From positions 1 through 5,531 of the forward strand of contig JAZOAC010000088.1 in NCBI GenBank assembly GCA_045595285.1: 5,531 bases of DNA. Reading direction: 5' to 3'. Below the pieces are notes generated by a model. The model saw only the letters and a list, made by a program, of their open reading frames with translations. It searched no databases and was not told where the DNA came from. The translations under genes and the position numbers were made by a program. Position 1 is the first letter of the stretch. Each line of letters begins with the position of its first letter. Below, piece after piece: positions 1-5,492 of this stretch. This stretch comes from UBA1731 sp045595285 (GTDB lineage Bacteria > Verrucomicrobiota > Kiritimatiellia > RFP12 > UBA1067).

Positions 1-397
1 TCCTCGCACAAGTGCGATCGAGAACGTGGAGCTGCCGGACATCTATCTCGGACGGCTCTCCCATGCCAGACGCCGCAGAAGGGCGCTGGAACTGCTGAAG
101 CGCGTTGGCCTTGGCGGACGCGGCACCCACACGCCTGCGGAGCTGTCAGGCGGACAGCAGCAGCGCGTAGCGATCGCACGCGCTCTAATGAACGAGCCGC
201 CGGTGCTTTTCGCCGACGAGCCCACCGGCAACCTCGACACGAAATCGTCCATTGAGATCATGAACCTCTTCACGGAGCTTTCACGCGAAGGCATCACGAT
301 CGTGATGGTCACCCACGAAGACGACATCGCCGCATACGCCAACCGCCATCTTGTGATGCGCGACGGCAGGCTTATCAAGGACGACAAGACCACATGA
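1..397 (+). CDS. ABC transporter ATP-binding protein, MacB/LolD type (5' truncated)
   Basis: This is the ATPase subunit of an ABC system that powers the permease encoded immediately downstream. The reading frame is open from base 2 to the stop at 395-397, leaving 131 visible residues. The Walker A motif and Q-loop lie upstream of the window, so the gene is cut by the window edge, not broken. Visible parts in order are a segment like the post-Q-loop 'ALENVELP' of MacB/LolD proteins at the very start, the ABC signature LSGGQQQRVAIARAL (LSGGQ at residues 48-52), Walker B VLFADE with the catalytic Glu at residue 73, the D-loop GNLD, and the H-loop VTHE with His at bases 314-316. The GTHTPAELSGGQQQR and ADEPTGNLD wording is typical of the MacB/LolD/FtsE family and unlike nutrient importers. 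Its stop overlaps the permease start as ATGA, which indicates translational coupling. The transported substrate cannot be deduced. Confidence 0.95.
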   Translation, partial: PRTSAIENVELPDIYLGRLSHARRRRRALELLKRVGLGGRGTHTPAELSGGQQQRVAIARALMNEPPVLFADEPTGNLDTKSSIEIMNLFTELSREGITIVMVTHEDDIAAYANRHLVMRDGRLIKDDKTT

Positions 398-1620
398 ATC
401 TGATGATGATATTCAAGGTGGCTCTTTTGGCCATTGCGCGCAACAAGACGCGTTCGCTCCTGACGTGCCTCGGCATAATCGTCGGCATTGCGGCTGTCAT
501 CGCGGTGCTGGCGATAGGCAAGGGCGCATCGACGATGATGGTCAAGGAGATATCGTCGATGGGCAACAATCTCGTGATGGTGTTCCCGGAACGCCGCAGC
601 AGGGATGCGGTGTCTGTAGGCATGGGACAGGGGCAGACCATGACGGCAGGTGACGCCCAGGCTGTCAAGCGCGAGCTTTCGCATCTCGTTTCCGCAGTCT
701 CCCCGACGGTGAACGTCACGTGCCAGATAATATACCAGGGGAAGAACTGGCAGAGCCGCATAAGCGGCGTATCCACCGACATGCCAAGCATCCGCAACTG
801 GAACATCGGGGAGGGCCGTTTCTTCTCCGAGGACGAGGAACGTGGGTATCAGCGCGTGTGCGTAATCGGCACCACGGTGAAGAACAACCTGTTCGGGGAC
901 GAGGATCCGATCGGTCGGACGCTGCGCCTGCGCGACATGCCGTTCAAGGTCGTCGGCGTGCTGGAGTCCAAGGGCGCGAACGGCTGGGGGCAAGACCAGG
1001 ACGATACCGTGATGGCTCCGTACACGACCGTGGGCCGCGTGCTGCAGCGCTCCACGTTCAAGTCCATAAACATGATGAACCTTTCGCTATACTCGATGGA
1101 CGACCTTGCCGAGGCGAAGCGCGAGATAACGGCGCTTCTCAGGCAGCGTCACCGCCTTGCGGACTATCAGGACGACGATTTCGAGACGCGCGACACGACG
1201 GAGATCATGAACACGATCGGTTCGGTGTCCAGTCTGATGACGATTCTCCTGACCGCCGTCGCGGCGATATCTCTCCTTGTGGGCGGAATCGGCATCATGA
1301 ACATCATGCTCGTGTCGGTTACGGAGCGAATCAAGGAGATAGGCCTGCGCATGGCAATCGGCGCAACGCCTGTGAACATCCTCGGGCAGTTCATCCTTGA
1401 GGCGATAGTCCTTTCGACGGTGGGCGGTGCGATCGGCGTGGCCGTCGGCGTGGGTGGAGCGAAACTGATCGGAGAGCTCCAGAACTGGCCAATCCTCATA
1501 GAGTGGAGCAGCGCGCTCGGCGCATTCCTGTTCTCGTCCTTTGTGGGGTTGTTCTTCGGGTTCTATCCCGCATACCGTGCATCGAAACTCAATCCGATAG
1601 ACTGTCTGCGATACGAGTGA
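394..1620 (+). CDS. MacB-type ABC transporter permease (MacB_PCD + FtsX domains)
   Basis: This is an inner-membrane permease of the MacB/LolCE/FtsX superfamily, 408 residues and close to the usual length for a stand-alone MacB-like permease. The order is a short cytoplasmic N-terminus, TM1 at about 21-42 (SLLTCLGIIVGIAAVIAVLA), a large periplasmic domain at about 43-275, then TM2 (~280-305), TM3 (~329-358) and TM4 (~370-392). Family hallmarks include ARNKTRSLLTCLGIIVGIAA near TM1, GQDQDD at 199-204, the coupling-helix region SVTERIKEIGLRMAIGAT at 308-325, and the C-terminal YPAYRASKLNPIDCLRYE. In this family the proteins do not carry substrate through the membrane. They convert ATP hydrolysis into periplasmic movement, for example driving tripartite efflux with a MacA-type adaptor and TolC, or lipoprotein extraction. 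No adaptor is visible; one would be expected upstream. The start is fixed by the ATGA overlap with the ATPase gene and a possible AAGGA at 377-381. Calling it a macrolide exporter would be unjustified. Confidence 0.95.
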   Translation: MNLMMIFKVALLAIARNKTRSLLTCLGIIVGIAAVIAVLAIGKGASTMMVKEISSMGNNLVMVFPERRSRDAVSVGMGQGQTMTAGDAQAVKRELSHLVSAVSPTVNVTCQIIYQGKNWQSRISGVSTDMPSIRNWNIGEGRFFSEDEERGYQRVCVIGTTVKNNLFGDEDPIGRTLRLRDMPFKVVGVLESKGANGWGQDQDDTVMAPYTTVGRVLQRSTFKSINMMNLSLYSMDDLAEAKREITALLRQRHRLADYQDDDFETRDTTEIMNTIGSVSSLMTILLTAVAAISLLVGGIGIMNIMLVSVTERIKEIGLRMAIGATPVNILGQFILEAIVLSTVGGAIGVAVGVGGAKLIGELQNWPILIEWSSALGAFLFSSFVGLFFGFYPAYRASKLNPIDCLRYE

Positions 1621-1631
1621 CAAGACATGTT

Positions 1632-1637
1632 GAAGGG
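1632..1637 (+). promoter_or_regulatory. Ribosome binding site GAAGGG that favours the ATG at 1645
   Basis: GAAGGG lies 7 bases before ATG 1645. The in-frame ATG at 1627 has only a weak GAG nine bases upstream, and the ATG at 1639 is too close to any purine run. This decides the start used for the repeat-protein gene, but only moderately. An alternative reading is that the run is simply part of an 11-base duplication (ATGTTGAAGGG) at the head of the gene. Confidence 0.45.
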
Positions 1638-1644
1638 AATGTCC

Positions 1645-2778
1645 ATGTTGAAGGGTGCCTGTCTGCTTTCAGTCCTGCTTTGGCTGAACACGGGCGCTGC
1701 CTACATTAACATCGGTCCGTTCTTCGAGCATGACAAGGACAGGAATTTCACGGCGGTGCGTCCGTTCTGGTCGTCCACTCCTGAGACGGAGGATTTTTTG
1801 TGGCCGCTTGGAACGTGGCACACGAATGATGATAAGTTCTGGTACCGGTTCCTGTTTCTGATGTATGGGCATGAAAACAGCTTCAATCTCTTCCCCCTGT
1901 GGTTCTCCGAGACCGACCGCAAGACGGACGAGTTTCATTGGGCGCTTTTCCCGATCTACGGTTCCCATCCTCATATGCTCTTCATGGACGATATACATTT
2001 CGCCTTGTGGCCGATCTATATGGACTATTCCGTGAAGGATGTGAGGTCTCATGCACTTCTTTGGCCGATATTCTCATGGAAGGATGAGCCTCGCGAAGCC
2101 GTGGGCATATGGCCTCTGTTCGGCTGGTCGCGTCTCAGAGAGTCGACACACAGATATGCTCTCTGGCCAATCCTTACATGGGCCGAGCATTACGAGGATC
2201 GCGATACCTCCGGTGCAGGCAAAAGCGGCATGATATGGCCGATCTTCGGTTTTGTGGAGCGAGAGCGCGAACGCCAGATACTGGCTCTGCCGCCGTTCTT
2301 CTCCTGGGCGCGCACACCTGAGACGTGGCGTCTGCGCTGCCCGTGGCCATTGGTAGACATTGAACTTGGTCCGAAGCGCGACAGATGGAGCGTTTGGCCG
2401 ATGGTCGAGCGTAGCGTCCAGAAACGCTATGCGGACGGTAGTGCGGATGACGTCATATGGCGCTTTGGCTGGCAGTTGGTTGAAAAGACGAATTCGCGGC
2501 TGAACATATTTCCTTTCTTCACCAGGGAGAAGGATTTCGTCCGTGTGTGGCCGTTCTGGAGCAGACGTACGGCAAGTGACGGCAGGGAAAGCATCAAGGT
2601 GCTAGACTTGATTCCTATACGCAATGCGGACGGATTCGCCCGCAACTGGGAACCTTTCTGGACCCTGTATTCGTCCGAGGATATGCCGGATGGCCGCGTG
2701 CGCCGCAAGTTCCTCTTCAACATTTTCTGGTGGACTTCCAACCGTTCTGGGAAAACCGTGTTTTCAGGCGGACGATGA
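1645..2778 (+). CDS. Secreted Trp-Pro repeat protein, function unknown
   Basis: I do not recognise a named family. The protein has 377 residues from this start (383 if ATG 1627 is used). Residues 1-19 look like a Sec signal peptide: one Lys, a hydrophobic LLSVLLWL core and a TGAA end. The remainder is an irregular tandem repeat with core [W/F]-P-[I/L/F/M]-[F/Y/W/V]. The prolines fall at about residues 54, 84, 103, 123, 141, 157, 175, 199, 217, 235, 252, 289, 303, 324 and 337, so the period is mostly 16-20. Cores often end in a further aromatic, as in WPIFSW, WPLFGW and WPILTW. Between cores are short polar, charged stretches. There are 28 tryptophans (about 7%), and no transmembrane helix after the signal. 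The pattern suggests repeated short beta-strands with aromatic edges, such as a beta-solenoid, propeller or barrel-like envelope protein; this fold is inferred. It begins just after the MacB-like permease stop, without a terminator or promoter between, so it is probably in the same operon. Confidence 0.85.
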   Translation: MLKGACLLSVLLWLNTGAAYINIGPFFEHDKDRNFTAVRPFWSSTPETEDFLWPLGTWHTNDDKFWYRFLFLMYGHENSFNLFPLWFSETDRKTDEFHWALFPIYGSHPHMLFMDDIHFALWPIYMDYSVKDVRSHALLWPIFSWKDEPREAVGIWPLFGWSRLRESTHRYALWPILTWAEHYEDRDTSGAGKSGMIWPIFGFVERERERQILALPPFFSWARTPETWRLRCPWPLVDIELGPKRDRWSVWPMVERSVQKRYADGSADDVIWRFGWQLVEKTNSRLNIFPFFTREKDFVRVWPFWSRRTASDGRESIKVLDLIPIRNADGFARNWEPFWTLYSSEDMPDGRVRRKFLFNIFWWTSNRSGKTVFSGGR

Positions 2779-2861
2779 AATGATCGGGTGGCATTGGTGG
2801 GTTTGAGATATGCGGCGACCCCCATTCCCCTTTCCGTGTCCAGAGTCGCGGATTTTTCCTG

Positions 2862-2889
2862 TTGAAAAAAAAAAAGAAATTGCTATCAT
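2862..2889 (+). promoter_or_regulatory. Sigma70-like extended -10 promoter for the 2923 operon
   Basis: The -35 is TTGAAA at 2862-2867 and the -10 is TATCAT at 2884-2889, with a 16-base spacer. An extended -10 TG lies at 2881-2882, one base before the -10. The expected transcription start is A2896, seven bases after the -10, giving a leader of about 27 bases. An A11 run (2865-2875) overlaps the end of the -35 and fills the first half of the spacer. The assignment rests on matches to the general bacterial housekeeping consensus, which may differ somewhat in this host. Confidence 0.65.
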
Positions 2890-2907
2890 TAGGGCACTTT
2901 TTTTTTT
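2866..2907. repeat. 11-bp A/T-tract inverted repeat around the -10 box
   Basis: The left arm is A10 followed by G (2866-2876); the right arm is C followed by T10 (2897-2907). The arms are perfectly complementary and enclose 20 bases that contain the -10 hexamer and the predicted transcription start. The left arm belongs to an 11-base A run starting at 2865. Because transcription should begin at about 2896, the arms would not both be in the normal mRNA. They could pair only in DNA or in read-through RNA from the upstream operon. Confidence 0.75.
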
Positions 2908-2913
2908 AGGAGA
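2908..2913 (+). promoter_or_regulatory. Shine-Dalgarno AGGAGA for the FGE-like gene
   Basis: AGGAGA lies nine bases before ATG 2923 and is the strongest ribosome binding site in the window. It directly follows the T10 run, so the predicted leader consists of little more than a U tract, this site and a short spacer. It fixes the start of the FGE-like gene. Confidence 0.85.
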
Positions 2914-2922
2914 GACGGCAAC

Positions 2923-4428
2923 ATGAAGTTAGTGAGTTTTGAAACATGTCTTGGATTAAGTCGTGTGCTCGGCGGAGCATTGGCGTCTGTGCTGACGGGA
3001 GCATTGCCGTGTTCGGCGGCGGACATTGATTCGGTGCTGGTGCGTCAGCAGTGGCCGTGGTCGACGGATGTCAAGGTCGAGTACAGGCTTTCGAACGTGA
3101 CCGCGCCCGTGAACATCAATGTCGAGTGCTTCAACGACGGCAAGGCTCTGCCCGTGGAGAATATCGACGGCGCGATCATCGGGCGCACGTACGGACTGTC
3201 CAAGGCCGACGAGGGCATAGGCTTCTTCTACATCGACCCTGTGAAGGCTTTTGGCAAGACGCAGGTATCGCTTGCGAATTTCACGGTCAAGCTGACGCTT
3301 TCCGCTACGGACGAACTTGATACGCAGCCGATCTATAGGATCATCGACCTTCAGACGAAGGAGGTGAAGGATCTTTCCCGTGCAGACTTCTACAACGATC
3401 GGGGCAGGGTGTACGGCGGCTGGGAGACTAACTTCGCCGCCATCGGCTACAGTCCGTCGAAAGGTGAGGAGTATCCCTATACGACATCGCTTGAAGACGT
3501 GTTCATCTGGACCGGTGTCACGAACAATATCGAATACAAGACGACCAAACTCGTCATGCGCCGCATCCCTGCGAAGAACAAGACGTTCTTGATGGGCGGC
3601 GCGAATGACTACGCTAAAACCGCCTCGGACGATTATTTGCTTGCGGTTTCGTTTACCAACGATTATTGGCTTGCGGTTTTCGAAACCACTTGCAAGCAGG
3701 CTCAACTGCTTCAGGGATTTGTTGAGGCCGCCGCTTCATTCACAGATGAGAAAGCGGTGATGCCTGCTGACAAAATTGCGAAAATCGATGCAACGGTGGG
3801 AACTTCCTATCTAAATATCCGCGGTGTTCCGTCGGATTGGGAAGATTGGCCGGAAAATGTCTATGCTGTAGCTCCTAACAGTGCGCTCGGTCGTATCCGC
3901 AACGCATTCCCTGGACTTAATTTTGACGTCCCTACCGAAGCGCAGTGGGAGTATGCCTGCCGCGCTGGTACGGAGACGATGTATTATAGTGGCGTAAATC
4001 CAGAAAATTCCCAAAACGATCATATTGCCGAAATTTCTGAACTTGGCTGGCACTCAGGTAACAGTGGGAGTAGTTTGTACGCCGTCGGGCTTCTGAAGCC
4101 CAATGCCTTCGGGCTTTACGATATGCTCGGCAATGTCGGCGAATTGACGCGAGATCTTCACAATCCTTCAACGCCGGTTTATGCAAGTGACAACACTGTG
4201 TCCGGTCCTGCGTATCCTACAGATTCCGTGGAGCCGTCTGGATGGATGGACAAGGAGGCGGTGCTATCTGTCGATGAAGGTTGTTGGACGCTTTTCCGCG
4301 GCGAAAATGCCTATCGCGATTACAGACGGGTTAAGGCGGCTTGTCGGAGGGGCTTTTATCAAAAGGTCGATGGTAGGTACGGATCATATTTTGGGGTGCG
4401 TCTGTTTTTGCCGGTGGAGCAGAATTAA
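2923..4428 (+). CDS. Secreted SUMF1/FGE-fold protein with N-terminal beta domain, probably non-catalytic
   Basis: This protein has 501 residues. Residues 1-33 look like a signal peptide (hydrophobic stretch, then PCSAA before Asp34). Residues ~34-170 form a beta-rich domain that opens with VLVRQQWPWS and VKVEYRL. Residues ~205-498 match the formylglycine-generating-enzyme sulfatase-modifying (C-type-lectin-like) fold: RIPAKNKTFLMGG at 214-226, NDYWLAVFETT at 246-256, VPTEAQWEYACRAGTE at 336-351, NAFGLYDMLGNVGELTRD at 394-411 and YFGVRLF at 489-495. True FGE carries a Cys-x4-Cys pair that binds copper late in the domain. Here the equivalent stretch FRGENAYRDYRRVKAACRRG has a single Cys474 out of register, and the usual GNVWEW is GNVGEL. 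I therefore infer a binding or structural role, not sulfatase activation. The FGE half is less G+C rich than the N-terminal half. It is the first gene of an operon with the phosphoesterase 19 bases downstream. Confidence 0.88.
   Translation: MKLVSFETCLGLSRVLGGALASVLTGALPCSAADIDSVLVRQQWPWSTDVKVEYRLSNVTAPVNINVECFNDGKALPVENIDGAIIGRTYGLSKADEGIGFFYIDPVKAFGKTQVSLANFTVKLTLSATDELDTQPIYRIIDLQTKEVKDLSRADFYNDRGRVYGGWETNFAAIGYSPSKGEEYPYTTSLEDVFIWTGVTNNIEYKTTKLVMRRIPAKNKTFLMGGANDYAKTASDDYLLAVSFTNDYWLAVFETTCKQAQLLQGFVEAAASFTDEKAVMPADKIAKIDATVGTSYLNIRGVPSDWEDWPENVYAVAPNSALGRIRNAFPGLNFDVPTEAQWEYACRAGTETMYYSGVNPENSQNDHIAEISELGWHSGNSGSSLYAVGLLKPNAFGLYDMLGNVGELTRDLHNPSTPVYASDNTVSGPAYPTDSVEPSGWMDKEAVLSVDEGCWTLFRGENAYRDYRRVKAACRRGFYQKVDGRYGSYFGVRLFLPVEQN
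3631..3679 (+). repeat. Short direct repeat inside the FGE-like gene
   Basis: Bases 3631-3649 (GATTATTTGCTTGCGGTTT) recur at 3661-3679 with a single mismatch (GATTATTGGC...). They are offset by exactly 30 bases and so encode DYLLAV and DYWLAV ten residues apart. The surrounding protein aligns to the normal FGE strand-loop-strand without an obvious insertion, so this may be chance similarity or a small local conversion, not a domain duplication. Confidence 0.6.
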
Positions 4429-4430
4429 TG

Positions 4431-4436
4431 AAAGGA
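4431..4436 (+). promoter_or_regulatory. Ribosome binding site AAAGGA deciding the phosphoesterase start
   Basis: AAAGGA ends 11 bases before ATG 4448. The same run abuts the in-frame ATG at 4436 and so cannot serve it. Starting at 4448 also places the twin-arginine motif at the very N-terminus, as is usual for Tat substrates. Confidence 0.6.
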
Positions 4437-4447
4437 TGAGACGGGAA

Positions 4448-5488
4448 ATGAGAAGGCGTGAGTTTTTCGGAATGGGGGCGCTTGCCGGAGCGGGGCTTCT
4501 CACAGGCGGCGCAAAGGCGGCAAAGAGCGGCGGGGGCTCCGCGTCCGGGCAGGTGAAGTTCTGCGTATTTGCTGATATCCACTACAAACCGGGCCCTTGG
4601 GGCTTCCCGAACTCCACAAAGGAATGGCTCGGGCAGATTCTTGACCGCGCGAAGCGCGAGAAGTGTGATTTCGTCATCCACTGCGGCGACATGTGCCACA
4701 ATCCGCCAGAAGTGAAGGACTACATCGACTACTACAACGATTTCGAACTCCCCACATACCATACGCTTGGCAACCACGAGACGGACGGATGTTCATACGA
4801 GGATGTGCTGAAAACGTTCCGTATCGAGAAGGGGAATTACTTCTTCGACCGCAACGGTTTTAGGTTCATTGTCGTGGACACAAACTACTTCTACCGCAAG
4901 AGCATCAAGGGATTTGTGCATTTCGGCAAGGGGGTCAAGCAGGACGGCGATCAGTGGGGGCGCATCCCGGACGAGCAGTACGAATGGCTCGAGCGCACCA
5001 TCGATGAGTCGCCTTATCCGTGCGTCACGTTCTCCCATCTCAGTTTCGAACGCGCTGTCGGCAAAGCACGCATAAAAGAGATATTTGCAAAAGCAAATGC
5101 CAAGAATCCGGGCAAGGTGCGCATGGCGATCAATGGACACTACCATTGCGACTACTTGCGCCTTCTGGATAATGTGCTGTACTTTGACGTCAATTCGGCC
5201 AGCTACCAGTGGATCGGCTCGAAACGTGCGCACAAATTCTATCCGGCCGAATATTTCAAGAAGGTCGGACAGGGCGGCAATGTGCGGAAGGTGCCATGGA
5301 TCGCGTATGACGATCCGCTTTGCGCGATCGTCACGATGACGGCGGACGGCGGCGTAAGGATTGACGGAACTGAATCGTCCTTTGCGTGCGGCGTCACGCC
5401 CAAGAAGGTGAAGATGGAGGTTGACTACCATTCCCGCGCCACAACCGCGCGCATACAGTCCGCAAATGTGAAACTCATCTACGGATAA
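4448..5488 (+). CDS. Tat-exported calcineurin-like metallophosphoesterase
   Basis: The protein has 346 residues. It begins with a twin-arginine signal (MRRREFFGMG, matching RRxFF), a Gly/Ala/Leu-rich core and a plausible cleavage region near GGAKAA at 20-25. The rest is a Metallophos domain with all expected metal ligands: Asp43 and His45 (FADIHY), Asp81 (CGDMCH), Asn109 and His110 (GNHE), His197 (FSHLSF), and His231 and His233 (GHYH). This predicts a two-metal phosphomonoesterase or phosphodiesterase acting outside the cytoplasm, with Tat export of the folded protein. The substrate cannot be read from the sequence; I see nothing specific to purple acid phosphatase, 5'-nucleotidase or PhoD. 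The frame is open upstream to 4181, but that extension overlaps the FGE-like gene and would bury the signal. The gene follows the FGE-like gene by 19 bases with no promoter or terminator between, so the two are probably co-transcribed. Confidence 0.92.
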   Translation: MRRREFFGMGALAGAGLLTGGAKAAKSGGGSASGQVKFCVFADIHYKPGPWGFPNSTKEWLGQILDRAKREKCDFVIHCGDMCHNPPEVKDYIDYYNDFELPTYHTLGNHETDGCSYEDVLKTFRIEKGNYFFDRNGFRFIVVDTNYFYRKSIKGFVHFGKGVKQDGDQWGRIPDEQYEWLERTIDESPYPCVTFSHLSFERAVGKARIKEIFAKANAKNPGKVRMAINGHYHCDYLRLLDNVLYFDVNSASYQWIGSKRAHKFYPAEYFKKVGQGGNVRKVPWIAYDDPLCAIVTMTADGGVRIDGTESSFACGVTPKKVKMEVDYHSRATTARIQSANVKLIYG

Positions 5489-5492
5489 AGCA

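Larger units (their letters stand above)
2779..2922 (+). other. Intergenic region separating two operons
   Basis: This 144-base gap is the only sizeable non-coding stretch. The first ~80 bases hold no convincing gene or strong terminator. The only candidate is GCGAC at 2815-2819 pairing with GTCGC at 2845-2849 across a 25-base loop, followed by GGATTTTT, which is weak. The last ~60 bases hold the promoter, the homopolymer runs and the Shine-Dalgarno listed separately. Confidence 0.7.

Noticed and set aside
43..993. Long open frame on the minus strand (316 codons) opposite the ABC genes
   Set aside because: Its product is His/Arg-rich with no recognisable motif, and it lies antisense to two genes with unmistakable family motifs. 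It is a by-product of G+C-rich codon usage.
394..1620. Naming the ABC pair as macrolide exporter MacB
   Set aside because: The family is shared by lipoprotein, peptide, antibiotic and cell-division systems. Classical MacB fuses ATPase and permease in one chain, whereas these are separate, and no adaptor is visible.
2815..2856. Possible rho-independent terminator after the repeat-protein gene (GCGAC..GTCGC then GGATTTTT)
   Set aside because: The stem is only 5 bp with a 25-base loop and the T run is five bases, too weak to call. The upstream operon may end by Rho or read through.
2956..3705. Minus-strand open frame (249 codons) opposite the FGE-like gene
   Set aside because: It is low-complexity, Arg/His/Val-rich, with no ribosome binding site or motif seen. 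The plus-strand gene has a promoter, a ribosome binding site, a signal peptide and domain motifs.
4428..4439. Three-codon mini-frame ATG AAA GGA TGA overlapping the FGE stop and the ATG at 4436
   Set aside because: It could be imagined as a coupling device, but the bases are better explained as the stop codon plus the ribosome binding site of the next gene.
4181..4447. Upstream extension of the phosphoesterase frame
   Set aside because: It overlaps the conserved FGE C-terminus in another frame, lacks a suitable ribosome binding site and would place the Tat signal inside the protein.
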